From assembly GCA_902475245.1 (NCBI GenBank), contig CABRYP010000020.1, positions 1-44,995 of the forward strand: a DNA stretch of 44,995 nt. The letters are read 5' to 3'. The stretch comes from an uncultured Collinsella sp. (GTDB lineage: Bacteria > Actinomycetota > Coriobacteriia > Coriobacteriales > Coriobacteriaceae). Below, in pieces: positions 30,646 through 38,696 of the stretch. The position numbers were made by a program, and so were the translations under genes. The notes beneath the pieces are model-generated. The model did no database searches. It saw only the letters and a program-made list of their open reading frames with translations, and was not told the origin of the DNA. Each line of letters begins with the position of its first letter. Position 1 is the stretch's first letter.

Positions 30646-31833
30646 CTAACAAAGCAAAAGCAATCGTTTGTAGACATCGAGGCCTTTAAGCAAGATTTCC
30701 TCGTCAAAGAGCATGGTATCAGTGTGAAGGGCACTCTTCGCATAAGCTGGGCAGCCGTCTGCGTCGATCGGGTTTTCTTGCGCCTCCGGCACGCCCGTGC
30801 CCAGCAAGAAGAACACGCCCGGCAGATAGCGCTGATAGAAAGCGAAGTCCTCGGCAATCAGCAAAGGCTCATCCACGAGCTGCAGCTCGGGCAAGGCAGG
30901 CACGACATTGGCAAACAACTCGGGGTCGTTGTCGACCGGTGGATAGCCCTCGGCAAAGTCGAGATCGTACGTGCAGCCCGTTGCAGCGCACGCCTCGTCG
31001 AGTACACGGCGCACGCCTTCGCGCGCGCGGTCGAACATACCGTCCGTAAACACGCGCAGACTGCCGGCAACATGGGCCTCCCCCGCCACCGCATTGCAGA
31101 CGGTACCGGCCTGCAGCAGGCCGAACTTACCAATGCAGGGTTCATCGGCACCCAACTCGTCCATCAATTCACACTCGGCAACCAAGAACTTGGCAGCTGC
31201 CAGCGCCGCATCGTGCGATTCGTTTACGGGAACGCCGTAGGTCTTGGCGATATGGATGCTTGTCCCGTGAATGTGCACGTGCGTCTCACTCGAGCGCGCC
31301 AGCAGCGGGCCGGAACAACTCGCCAACGTGTTCGCAGGCAGATCGGGCCACACGTGAAAGCCAAAAATGCGGTCGACCCCGTAGCGCTCGAACACACCGC
31401 TCTCGCATACCGTCTTGGCACCACCGGTCGTCTCCTCGGCAGGCTGGAACACAAAGAGCACGTTACGCTTGATGGCACCTGGCTGCTCACGAATCGTGCG
31501 ATCGACAAAGGTTGCCGCTGCAAGTGCCATGGCCATGTGTCCATCGTGTCCGCAAGCGTGCATCTTTCCGGGATGCGTCGAGGCAAAGGCCGCACCCGTC
31601 GCCTCCGCGATAGGCAGCGCGTCCATATCGGCGCGAATCGCCGTGGCATGCGCGGCGCCCGTGCCAGCGTCGAAGAAAGCACAAACACAGCTGGGGCAAG
31701 GATGGGTCACTTCACAGGCAAGCGAGGCGAGCACGCCCTCGATATAGGCTATGGTTTGAGAAAGATCGAAATCGAGCTCCGGAATGCGATGCAGGTCGCG
31801 ACGATAGCGACGAAGTTCTTGGAGCTCGGTCAT
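30646..31833 (-). CDS. M20D amidohydrolase, probable N-acetyl-diaminopimelate deacetylase
   Basis: 395 residues from an ATG preceded by AAAGGA. M20D features in order: LHRIPELDFDLSQT at the N terminus, IRADMDALPIAE, HACGHDGHMAMAL (Cys, His and Asp metal ligands), FQPAEETTGGA (catalytic Glu), FGFHVWPDLP, and the C-terminal SALHTDTMLFDEEILL with the last His. The family removes acyl groups from amino acids; B. subtilis DapL and relatives deacetylate N-acetyl-LL-DAP. It diverges from the lysA-dapA, dapB, dapH operon, whose DapH makes the acetylated intermediate. That pairing strongly favours the DAP role over hippurate or IAA-conjugate hydrolysis. Confidence 0.85.
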   Translation of the reverse strand: MTELQELRRYRRDLHRIPELDFDLSQTIAYIEGVLASLACEVTHPCPSCVCAFFDAGTGAAHATAIRADMDALPIAEATGAAFASTHPGKMHACGHDGHMAMALAAATFVDRTIREQPGAIKRNVLFVFQPAEETTGGAKTVCESGVFERYGVDRIFGFHVWPDLPANTLASCSGPLLARSSETHVHIHGTSIHIAKTYGVPVNESHDAALAAAKFLVAECELMDELGADEPCIGKFGLLQAGTVCNAVAGEAHVAGSLRVFTDGMFDRAREGVRRVLDEACAATGCTYDLDFAEGYPPVDNDPELFANVVPALPELQLVDEPLLIAEDFAFYQRYLPGVFFLLGTGVPEAQENPIDADGCPAYAKSALHTDTMLFDEEILLKGLDVYKRLLLLC

Positions 31834-31864
31834 AAAGGATCCTTTCATGGGGCATTTCCATTCA

Positions 31865-31890
31865 CACAATATTGTGATGCAAAATTGTGA
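31865..31890. promoter_or_regulatory. CACAATATTGTG palindrome with extra half-site
   Basis: A perfect 12-base palindrome lies at 31865-31876, 32 bases upstream of the deacetylase start. A further TTGTGA half-site lies at 31885-31890. The spot is in the divergent promoter region, so a repressor or activator of the DAP genes could bind here. No regulator gene is adjacent. Confidence 0.45.
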
Positions 31891-31983
31891 CGCCCTTGTT
31901 TCTAGCATATCCCTGCATTTTTTAAACGTTATATACGAATACTCTTGTTTGGTAAAGTGCAACGTGGTAGGGTCGTTACCACT

Positions 31984-32142
31984 TGATAGAGGCGCGGGCA
32001 CGAAGAACCGCGGGCGAGCCGGCAGGCTTTGACCCCGTGGGGAGGCGAAACCCGCCGAACTGGGCTTTTCGGGCACGAACAACCTGGTGGGCCTACGGGA
32101 AACACCCGCAGGACTGTCTGCAGCAATGCGGGAGCGCTATCC
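31984..32142 (+). ncRNA. lysine riboswitch (L box) aptamer
   Basis: The conserved L-box elements occur in order: GATAGAGGCGCG at the 5' P1/J region, CGAAGAACC, then CGCCGAACTGGG matching the GCCGAAG core, a CGGGCACGAACAACCTGG arm, and the 3' end CTGTC ... GGAGCGCTATC, whose CTATC closes P1 with GATAG. It lies 71 bases before a lysA start, the classical location. Lysine binding would stabilise P1 and lower expression of lysA-dapA, dapB and dapH. Folding is by eye from alignment to known lysC leaders. Confidence 0.9.
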
Positions 32143-32199
32143 GGACATTGGGTCCACGCTATGCGGATTCGATGCGCAGATGGCGCCGTCTGGATAGCG
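32135..32199 (+). promoter_or_regulatory. riboswitch expression platform
   Basis: CGCTATCCGGAC at 32135-32146 contains the 3' strand of P1 and is complementary to GTCTGGATAGCG at 32188-32199 apart from one G-U. The latter ends directly at the GAGG ribosome site of the lysA-dapA gene. P1 and this hairpin therefore compete, which suggests translational control. No T tract is visible, so a terminator is unlikely. Confidence 0.7.
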
Positions 32200-32212
32200 A
32201 GGTTTACGGGAC

Positions 32213-34522
32213 ATGGCATTGACCCCCAACGAGGCATATGCGGCCAAGCAGCCGTTTGTGGACAAGGAGACGCTCGAGCATATCGTCGAGCAGTTCCCCA
32301 CGCCGTTTCATCTATACGACGAGGCGGGCATCCGCCGCAACATGCAAGAGGTGCGCGACGCCTTCGCATGGAACCCGAGCTTTAAGGAATACTTTGCCGT
32401 CAAGGCCAATCCCAACCCGGCGCTCATCTCCATTCTCAACGAATACGGCTGCGGCTGCGATTGCTCGAGCTATACCGAGCTCATGATCGCCCGCTCGCTG
32501 GGTATCACGGGACACGACATCATGTTCTCGTCCAACGACACGCCAGCTGCCGACTTTGAGCTCGCCGACAAGCTGGGCGCCATCGTCAACTTTGACGACA
32601 TCAGCCACATCGAGTTCTTTGAGCGCGTTGCGGGGCCCATCCCCAAGACGATCAGCTGCCGCTTTAATCCGGGCGGCCTGTTCCAGCTCTCCAACGGCAT
32701 CATGGATAACCCCGGCGACTCCAAGTACGGCATGACCACCGAGCAGCTCTTCGAGGCGTTCCGCATGCTCAAGGCCAAGGGCGCCGAGGACTTTGGCATC
32801 CACGCATTCCTTGCCAGCAACACCGTCACCAACGACTACTACCCCAAGCTCGCGCGCATCCTCTTTGAGCTTGCCGTGCGCCTGGAGCGCGAGACCGGCG
32901 CACACGTCGCCTTCATCAACCTGTCCGGCGGCGTCGGCATCCCCTACCTGCCCGAGCAGCAGGCCAACGACATCCACGCCATCGGCGAGGGGGTGCACGC
33001 GGCCTACGACGAAATCCTGGTTCCCGCCGGTATGGGCGATGTGGCCATCTGCACCGAGATGGGCCGCTTTATAATGGGCCCCTATGGATGTCTGGTCACC
33101 AAAGCCATCCATGAGAAGCAGATTTACAAGAACTATATCGGCGTGGACGCAAGCGCCGTCGATCTGATCCGCCCTGCCATGTATGGCGCCTACCACCACA
33201 TTACGGTGATGGGCCAGCCGGGTGGCGCCGACAAGACCGCGGCGCCTGTCACAAACACGTACGACATTACGGGCAATCTGTGCGAGAACAACGACAAGTT
33301 CGCCATCGACCGCGAGCTGCCGCAGATCGACATGGGTGATGTGCTCGTGATCCACGATACCGGCGCGCATGGCTACTCCATGGGCTACAACTACAACGGC
33401 CGCCTGCGCTCCGCCGAGGTGCTGCTGCGCCCCGACGGCTCGGCCGACCTTATCCGCCGCGCCGAGCGCCCGGGCGATTATTTTGCCACGCTCGACGTGC
33501 TGCCGTGCGGCCGTGGGCTGCTGGCCAAATCGCGTGCCGAAAGCGCTCGTCGTCGCGCTCAGGACGAGCGCCTGGCCGTCGCCGCCCAATGGAACAAACG
33601 CATCCAGATCGCGGAAGCGAAGGAGAAGAACATGGATATCCGCAACCTCGAGGGCTCGATCGTCGCCCTTGTCACGCCGTTTAAAAAGGACGGCAGCGTC
33701 AACTTTGACGCACTCGAGCGCCTTATCGATTTCCACTTACAAAATGGCACCGACGCCATCCTCACCCTGGGCACCACCGGCGAGAGCGCCACGATGACCG
33801 ACGACGAGGACAACTCCGTTGTCGCCGCCGTGGTCAAGCATGTTGCAGGACGCGTCCCCGTCATCGCCGGCTCGGGCTCCAACTCCACGCAAACCATGCT
33901 CACCAAGTCGCTCACCTACCAAGGCTTGGGAGCCGACGGCCTGCTGCTCATTACCCCCTACTACAACAAGTCCAATGAAGAGGGCATCTATCAGCACTTT
34001 AAGACCGTCGCCGATGCCGTGGACATCCCCTGCATCCTGTACAACATCCCTGGTCGTTGCGGCTGCGGTATCAGCGAGCACAACGTAGAGCGCCTGGCCG
34101 CACATCCCAACATCATGGGTATTAAGGAGGCCTCGGGCAACGTCGCCTACGCGGCCAAGATCGCCCACCTGCTGTCAGACGACTTCCGCATGTACTCGGG
34201 CGAGGACGCGCTTACCGTGCCGCTCATGAGCCTGGGCGCCTCGGGCACCATCAGCGTGTGGGCAGACGTGCAGCCGCAGCTCGTGCATGACATGTGCCGC
34301 GCCTATTTGGACGGTGACGTGTCGCGTGCCCGCGATATTCAAATTGCCGGCCAGCCGCTCATCAATGCCCTCTTTAGTGAGGTCAACCCCATCCCCGTCA
34401 AAGAGGCGCTCGCCCAGATGGGTATGATCGAGGCAAACTACCGCATGCCGCTGTGCCCCATGGCAGACGACACGCGCTCTGCACTTACCGATGCTCTGAA
34501 GGGGGCTGGTCTGCTTGATTAA
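32213..34522 (+). CDS. lysA-dapA: fused diaminopimelate decarboxylase and dihydrodipicolinate synthase
   Basis: A single 769-residue frame. Residues 1 to about 428 are LysA, a PLP enzyme that makes lysine from meso-DAP: YFAVKANPNP holds the PLP lysine (Lys64), with INLSGGVGIP, LCENNDKF with the active Cys, and a C terminus at RAERPGDYFATLD. Residues 429-473 are a charged, probably helical linker. Residues 474-769 are DapA, which condenses pyruvate and aspartate semialdehyde: TLGTTGESAT, ITPYYNKSNEEG, and IKEASGN with the Schiff-base lysine (Lys638). No stop lies between the halves. An AGGAG at 33621 and ATG at 33632 may also give separate DapA. It is preceded by a lysine riboswitch. Confidence 0.9.
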   Translation: MALTPNEAYAAKQPFVDKETLEHIVEQFPTPFHLYDEAGIRRNMQEVRDAFAWNPSFKEYFAVKANPNPALISILNEYGCGCDCSSYTELMIARSLGITGHDIMFSSNDTPAADFELADKLGAIVNFDDISHIEFFERVAGPIPKTISCRFNPGGLFQLSNGIMDNPGDSKYGMTTEQLFEAFRMLKAKGAEDFGIHAFLASNTVTNDYYPKLARILFELAVRLERETGAHVAFINLSGGVGIPYLPEQQANDIHAIGEGVHAAYDEILVPAGMGDVAICTEMGRFIMGPYGCLVTKAIHEKQIYKNYIGVDASAVDLIRPAMYGAYHHITVMGQPGGADKTAAPVTNTYDITGNLCENNDKFAIDRELPQIDMGDVLVIHDTGAHGYSMGYNYNGRLRSAEVLLRPDGSADLIRRAERPGDYFATLDVLPCGRGLLAKSRAESARRRAQDERLAVAAQWNKRIQIAEAKEKNMDIRNLEGSIVALVTPFKKDGSVNFDALERLIDFHLQNGTDAILTLGTTGESATMTDDEDNSVVAAVVKHVAGRVPVIAGSGSNSTQTMLTKSLTYQGLGADGLLLITPYYNKSNEEGIYQHFKTVADAVDIPCILYNIPGRCGCGISEHNVERLAAHPNIMGIKEASGNVAYAAKIAHLLSDDFRMYSGEDALTVPLMSLGASGTISVWADVQPQLVHDMCRAYLDGDVSRARDIQIAGQPLINALFSEVNPIPVKEALAQMGMIEANYRMPLCPMADDTRSALTDALKGAGLLD
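33621..33634 (+). promoter_or_regulatory. internal ribosome site and start for stand-alone DapA
   Basis: AGGAG at 33621-33625 precedes an in-frame ATG at 33632 by six bases, exactly where the DapA sequence MDIRNLEGSIVALV starts. Such a complete signal is unlikely by chance at a domain boundary. It suggests that a 296-residue DapA is made as well as the fusion. Confidence 0.65.
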
Positions 34523-35255
34523 GACCGTCATTATGGGAACGGGCCGCATGGGCTCGCTCATCTGCACCACCGCCGAGGGCATTGTCAACACCGCTGAAGA
34601 GCCCGTTTTTGACATCGTCGCCCAGATCGGCTTCGACTTGTCCGAGCTCGAGAGCGCACCGGCCGCCGATGTAATCATCGACTTCTCGAACGTCGTGACC
34701 TTCGATGCCGTTGTCGCCTATGTCGAGCGCACGGGTGCCGCACTCGTTTCCGGCACCACGGGCTATACGCCCGAGCAGGTGGATCGCCTGCGCGAGCTGG
34801 GTCAGAACGCCCGTGTTATGCACTCGGGCAACTACTCTATCGGTATCGCCGCCCTGCGCCATCTGGTTGCCCAGGCCACGCGCGAGCTGCCCGGCTTTGA
34901 CTGCGAAATCGTCGAGACGCACCATAATCAAAAGGTCGACGCCCCCAGCGGCACTGCCAAGTTGTTGCTCGACGCCGTCGTCGAAGCCGAGCCCGAGGCA
35001 GGCTACCACCCCGTCTATGGCCGCGAGGGCATGTGCGGCGCGCGCGACCCCAAGGAGATCGGCATGCACTCGCTGCGCGGCGGCACCGTCGCCGGCGTGC
35101 ACGAGGTAAGCTTTTTCGGCCAGGACGAGGAGGTCACGCTCACGCACCGCGCCACGAGCCGTCAGATCTTCGTCAACGGCGCCCTGGCAGCCGCGCAGAA
35201 GCTCGTCACCCGCGAGCCTGGCTTCTATACGTTCGACCAGGTCATGTTTGCCTAA
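34515..35255 (+). CDS. dapB: 4-hydroxy-tetrahydrodipicolinate reductase
   Basis: 246 residues, standard for DapB. It starts at TTG 34515, overlapping the dapA stop by eight bases; no later start is acceptable because VIMGTGRMGSL is the N-terminal NAD(P)H loop. VSGTTGYTPEQV and the catalytic ETHHNQKVDAPSGTA follow, with His, His and Lys as in characterised enzymes. The C terminus LVTREPGFYTFDQVMF is typical. It reduces the DapA product to tetrahydrodipicolinate. The overlap implies translation coupled to the fused gene. Confidence 0.95.
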   Translation: MIKTVIMGTGRMGSLICTTAEGIVNTAEEPVFDIVAQIGFDLSELESAPAADVIIDFSNVVTFDAVVAYVERTGAALVSGTTGYTPEQVDRLRELGQNARVMHSGNYSIGIAALRHLVAQATRELPGFDCEIVETHHNQKVDAPSGTAKLLLDAVVEAEPEAGYHPVYGREGMCGARDPKEIGMHSLRGGTVAGVHEVSFFGQDEEVTLTHRATSRQIFVNGALAAAQKLVTREPGFYTFDQVMFA

Positions 35256-35294
35256 CCAGGTATCAACCGGATCCACTCAAAGGAGAGACAGCAA

Positions 35295-36014
35295 ATGAGT
35301 AATGCAGCCGAGGTGGACGCACAGGAGATTATCAACTACATCGCAACCGCGCCCAAGAAAACGCCCGTCAAACTGTACGTGCGCGAAAAGCCGGGCATGA
35401 AGGTCCAGTGGGGCAATGCGCACGTCTACGGCGGTCGTCGTGGCAAGACCGTCTTTGGTGACTGGGATGAGCTCAAGGCAATCCTCGACGCCAACGCCGA
35501 CTCCATCGACTACTGCGACGTAGAGAACGACTGCCGCAACTCCGCCGTGCCCATGCTCGACCTCAAGGGTATCAACGCCCGCATCGAGCCGGGCGCGATC
35601 ATCCGCGACCGTGTCGAGATTGGCGATCGCGCCGTCATCATGATGGGCGCCATCATCAACATCGGCTCCGTCATTGGCGAAGGCTCCATGATCGACATGG
35701 GCGCTGTGCTGGGCGGCCGCGCCACCGTGGGCAAGAACTGCCACATCGGCGCCGGCACCGTGCTGGCAGGCGTCGTGGAGCCCGCCAGTGCCACGCCCGT
35801 CATCATCGAGGACGACGTTATGATCGGCGCCAATGCCGTGGTCCTGGAGGGCGTGCACGTAGGCAAGGGCGCTGTCGTTGCCGCCGGCGCCGTGTGCGTC
35901 GAGGACGTCCCCGCCGGTGCCGTCGTGGCCGGTGTCCCCGCCCGCGTCATCAAGATGCGCGACGAGAAGACCGACAGCAAGACCGGCCTGGAAGAGGGCT
36001 TACGTCAACTCTAG
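35295..36014 (+). CDS. dapH: tetrahydrodipicolinate N-acetyltransferase
   Basis: 239 residues of the DapH type. It opens SNAAEVDAQEIINYI, the N-terminal domain of acetyl (not succinyl) transferases. From about residue 90 a left-handed beta-helix of hexapeptide repeats follows (IGDRAVIMMGAIINIGSVIGEG and so on), then a short helix. AAAGGAGAGAC precedes the ATG. The acetyl route to DAP uses DapH, an aminotransferase and a deacetylase, and the last two have candidates in this window. It is the final gene of the riboswitch-controlled operon. Confidence 0.95.
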   Translation: MSNAAEVDAQEIINYIATAPKKTPVKLYVREKPGMKVQWGNAHVYGGRRGKTVFGDWDELKAILDANADSIDYCDVENDCRNSAVPMLDLKGINARIEPGAIIRDRVEIGDRAVIMMGAIINIGSVIGEGSMIDMGAVLGGRATVGKNCHIGAGTVLAGVVEPASATPVIIEDDVMIGANAVVLEGVHVGKGAVVAAGAVCVEDVPAGAVVAGVPARVIKMRDEKTDSKTGLEEGLRQL

Positions 36015-36199
36015 GGCTGCGCAGTTTTACCAAACCGCGCAACTAGTCGACGCTGCAAACGGCCCAGAGCGGCAATCTGACGTTCAATCGTCGGGCATGA
36101 CAAAAAGGTCAATGCCCTCCTCTTTCACGTCACCTTGCTCGCTCTGGGGCGTTTTCGCTGACGTATGTTCAACCAGTGGCGTAATTAAGCCCCAAGTAA

Positions 36200-36240
36200 A
36201 AAGGCCGAAGCCCTCATCCGAGGCTTCGGCCTTTGTTTTT
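36200..36240. terminator. bidirectional terminator between dapH and the nucleoid protein gene
   Basis: AAAGGCCGAAGCC pairs with GGCTTCGGCCTTT around nine bases, with TGTTTTT after it. It can stop transcription from both sides. The preceding 185 bases (36015-36199) hold no gene that I can support. Confidence 0.85.
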
Positions 36241-36260
36241 CAGCAGCGCCCAAGCGCAGT

Positions 36261-37265
36261 TTATCGATTCTCAATTGACCCGATGTTTTTGAGCTCGATG
36301 GAGATGAGGCCGTTGGGCTCGTTGACGAACTCGATATACTCGGAGTTCGAACCCATCTCGGCCGGGAAGCTGATCTCGATGCCCGTGTCGGTACGAATCT
36401 TGTGATTGCGCACGGCCGCGCGTTCGACCTGCTTGCGCTCCACGGGCACGCGCTCGGGCACCTTCTCCTCGGTCAGCGCCGCACGCACGTTCTCCTTGAT
36501 AACCGGCTCGTCCTCAAAGACCTCATCGACGATATCCCAAGGCGGCAGCTCCTCGTCATCCTCAACCTTCTCGGCAACGGCAACCTTAACCTTGGCGAGT
36601 GCCACGGCCGTATTGGCACCATGCTCCTCGGCGACTTCCTCGACCACACGCGTCACGGTGTCGATGACCTCCTTGCCCGATACACCCGTGTCGCACTGCA
36701 GCAGGCCATCGGGGATAAGCATACGGTCCTCGCCGGCAATCTTGCGCTTCTTGTCCACGTAGCCGATCTCCATGGTACTCGCGCGCACGATGGCATAGCT
36801 CGGCACCTTTTGCGAGGGGTTCGGCAGAATGGCGTAGTGGCGCGCGATGTCGTTGCGTACCTCCCCCTCCTCGCGGCCCACTTCGTGCATAAAAGCCTGC
36901 TTGGAGCCCAGCAGCATCACGGCAAACCAGCGGGCATCCTCATCGTCGTCAAAATCGGCCACGAGCACGTCGGTGGACTCGGCTTTCTCGGCTTTGGTGA
37001 GCTCGGAAGAGATGAACTCCGCAATCTGCTGCGACAGGTCCACGAACTCGCGCTCGCCAAAGAAATAGCCCTTGAGCTCGCCGCCAAACGCAGAGTTCTC
37101 GGCAAACGTGGCACGTTTATTGTCGGCCGAGGTTCGTGCGCGGCGCAGATGCGTGGTCACGAAGTTGCGCACGGTACGGCTTTCGATATCGAGCTCGCGC
37201 TGGCTCATAACGTTAACGGCAGAGTCAAAGTCCAGGATATGCAGAATCGCGTGATTGATTTTCAT
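36261..37265 (-). CDS. NdpA/YejK-type nucleoid-associated protein
   Basis: 334 residues from MKINHAILHIL; an ATG three codons earlier is too close to the GGA ribosome site. The pattern matches the 37-kDa nucleoid-associated family: ILHILDFDSAVNVMSQRELD, then FFGEREFVDLSQQIAEFISSEL, a central RWFAVMLLGSKQAFMHEV strand region, and a C-terminal NGLISIELKNIGSIENR. Acidic segments occupy about 205-250. Members bind DNA non-specifically, but function in Gram-positive bacteria is poorly known. It is monocistronic. Confidence 0.87.
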   Translation of the reverse strand: MKINHAILHILDFDSAVNVMSQRELDIESRTVRNFVTTHLRRARTSADNKRATFAENSAFGGELKGYFFGEREFVDLSQQIAEFISSELTKAEKAESTDVLVADFDDDEDARWFAVMLLGSKQAFMHEVGREEGEVRNDIARHYAILPNPSQKVPSYAIVRASTMEIGYVDKKRKIAGEDRMLIPDGLLQCDTGVSGKEVIDTVTRVVEEVAEEHGANTAVALAKVKVAVAEKVEDDEELPPWDIVDEVFEDEPVIKENVRAALTEEKVPERVPVERKQVERAAVRNHKIRTDTGIEISFPAEMGSNSEYIEFVNEPNGLISIELKNIGSIENR

Positions 37266-37376
37266 ATACGGCATTCCGTTCTAGATCGATTTCGGCACGA
37301 ACCAGTATAGCGGTCGAGCCCGCCCCAAGCGCATCGAAGATTGCTGCATTGGGGCCAGGTTTCTCTGCACCAATGG

Positions 37377-38537
37377 TTAACGCAGGAGCTCGGACTGCCA
37401 GGCCTCGAGTTGTTCTGCCAGACTCTTACCGGCAGCGGACATGTCGATCTGAGGGCGTTTGGGCAGCAATGCACATCTAAGGATTGCCGCGATGGTCTGC
37501 GAAACAAAATGGCGCGTATCCTTGTCAAAGCCTTGGGCGGCCCGGAGCATCACAGGCAGGTTCTCGCGCATGTTCCCGGCGATATCCGCAAAACGTTCGG
37601 CGCCCGTAGCCTCAAACACGGAGAACAACGCTTCTACAAAACGCTCGCGCTCGCCAGGTGACACTGCAAGCAGCATCTCGCGAATAGAGCCATCAACATA
37701 TCGCGCGCCAGCAGACAGGCGTTCGCAATACACAAAATCGCAGCCGTCGACCACCCAGCTAAAGGGATTGTGTTGCAGCAGGCTAAACTCGGTGCTTTCG
37801 ACGATAGCGTAGTCCTCTTGCGTCTCGAACATCATGCCGAAGATCGAAGACTGGGGCAGGGTTTTATCGATACGACCAGAAAGGCTCGCAAAGGCGTCTC
37901 CGTTCAGAAACTCCTCGACAAAGCCAGGGCCATCGTGGGAGAAGACCCGCTCAATCCGGTTACGAGCACCGCTTGAGCACATCGCTGCACCATACACAGC
38001 CAGATTTCCGCCCTTGGAATGGCCTCCGCACAAGAGCGGCCCGTCAATCGCATCCGCCGCCTCGTCCACATAACGCGCCGCGGATTCCTGGGCCGGCACA
38101 GGACACCGGAACGCCATGTTAAAGTCCTCTTTCCAGCCCACAATCGTGCTGTCGGTCCCTCGGAAGGAAACGTAGCTAAACCCTGCCGGAAATCGGAGCG
38201 TCATGGCCGCAAACTGCTCCGTCATCGCAACATCGTTCACGGCGCGATAGCCGCAAATGCGCGCACCGCGGTATCTGGGATTTGCTGCCACTGCCTCCAA
38301 CAAGGCAAGGCTTCCCTCTGGATTCCACAGGTCGCCAACCATATCCCGATAGCACTCGGCACGTAGCAGCTCGCGCACGTCAAGCCCCCGCCAGCCCTCA
38401 AGCTCTGGCATGTCGTCCGGCAGGCGCAAATACGACAACCAGGCAAAGACCAGACTGTCCACCGCGCAGAACGGCCGCTCATCAAACGAGTCAAAGGCCG
38501 TCTGGGCATAGGTCAAAAAGTTAGGCGAATCAGACAT
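37377..38537 (-). CDS. Mbeg1-like alpha/beta hydrolase (DUF2974)
   Basis: 386 residues. The N-terminal part FLTYAQTAFDSFDERPFCAVDSLVFAWLSYLRLP is the family lead-in. FSYVSFRGTDSTIVGWKEDFNMAF and LCGGHSKGGNLAVYGA (a GxSxG nucleophile elbow, Ser in GHSKG) indicate a lipase-like hydrolase core. The acid and base residues are probably in the C-terminal half (FSHDGPGF). It occurs in many gut Firmicutes and Coriobacteriia. No signal peptide is visible. The natural substrate is unknown. Confidence 0.87.
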   Translation of the reverse strand: MSDSPNFLTYAQTAFDSFDERPFCAVDSLVFAWLSYLRLPDDMPELEGWRGLDVRELLRAECYRDMVGDLWNPEGSLALLEAVAANPRYRGARICGYRAVNDVAMTEQFAAMTLRFPAGFSYVSFRGTDSTIVGWKEDFNMAFRCPVPAQESAARYVDEAADAIDGPLLCGGHSKGGNLAVYGAAMCSSGARNRIERVFSHDGPGFVEEFLNGDAFASLSGRIDKTLPQSSIFGMMFETQEDYAIVESTEFSLLQHNPFSWVVDGCDFVYCERLSAGARYVDGSIREMLLAVSPGERERFVEALFSVFEATGAERFADIAGNMRENLPVMLRAAQGFDKDTRHFVSQTIAAILRCALLPKRPQIDMSAAGKSLAEQLEAWQSELLR

Positions 38538-38555
38538 GACCCTCCCATCAACAAT

Positions 38556-38629
38556 GGTGCAAGGGGGACAGGCTGGTTTTGCACCGATTGCACCTCATTT
38601 GATGCAAACAAACCTGTCCCCGATGCACC
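38556..38629. repeat. inverted repeat with G4ACAGG core
   Basis: GGTGCAAGGGGGACAGG (38556-38572) and CCTGTCCCCGATGCACC (38613-38629) match in 15 of 17 positions as inverted copies. The spacer itself holds another TTGCACC and TTTGCATC pair. It lies between the DUF2974 gene start and the ldh terminator. Confidence 0.7.
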
Positions 38630-38665
38630 AAAAAGGCGCCCGGGTCACATGAATCCGGGCGCCTT
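38630..38665 (-). terminator. terminator of L-lactate dehydrogenase
   Basis: On the minus strand AAGGCGCCCGG pairs with CCGGGCGCCTT and is followed by TTTTT. It ends the ldh transcript 32 bases past the stop at 38697. Confidence 0.9.
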
Positions 38666-38696
38666 CATTGTAGCTTTTCGCTCTAGCGAGCTTGAT

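Noticed and set aside
36088..36195. Minus-strand frame reading ITPLVEHTSAKTP ... GIDLFVMPDD then TGA, which looks coding-like
   Set aside because: No ATG with ribosome site; the frame runs into the terminator at 36200-36240. It could be a remnant of a lost gene, but support is too thin.
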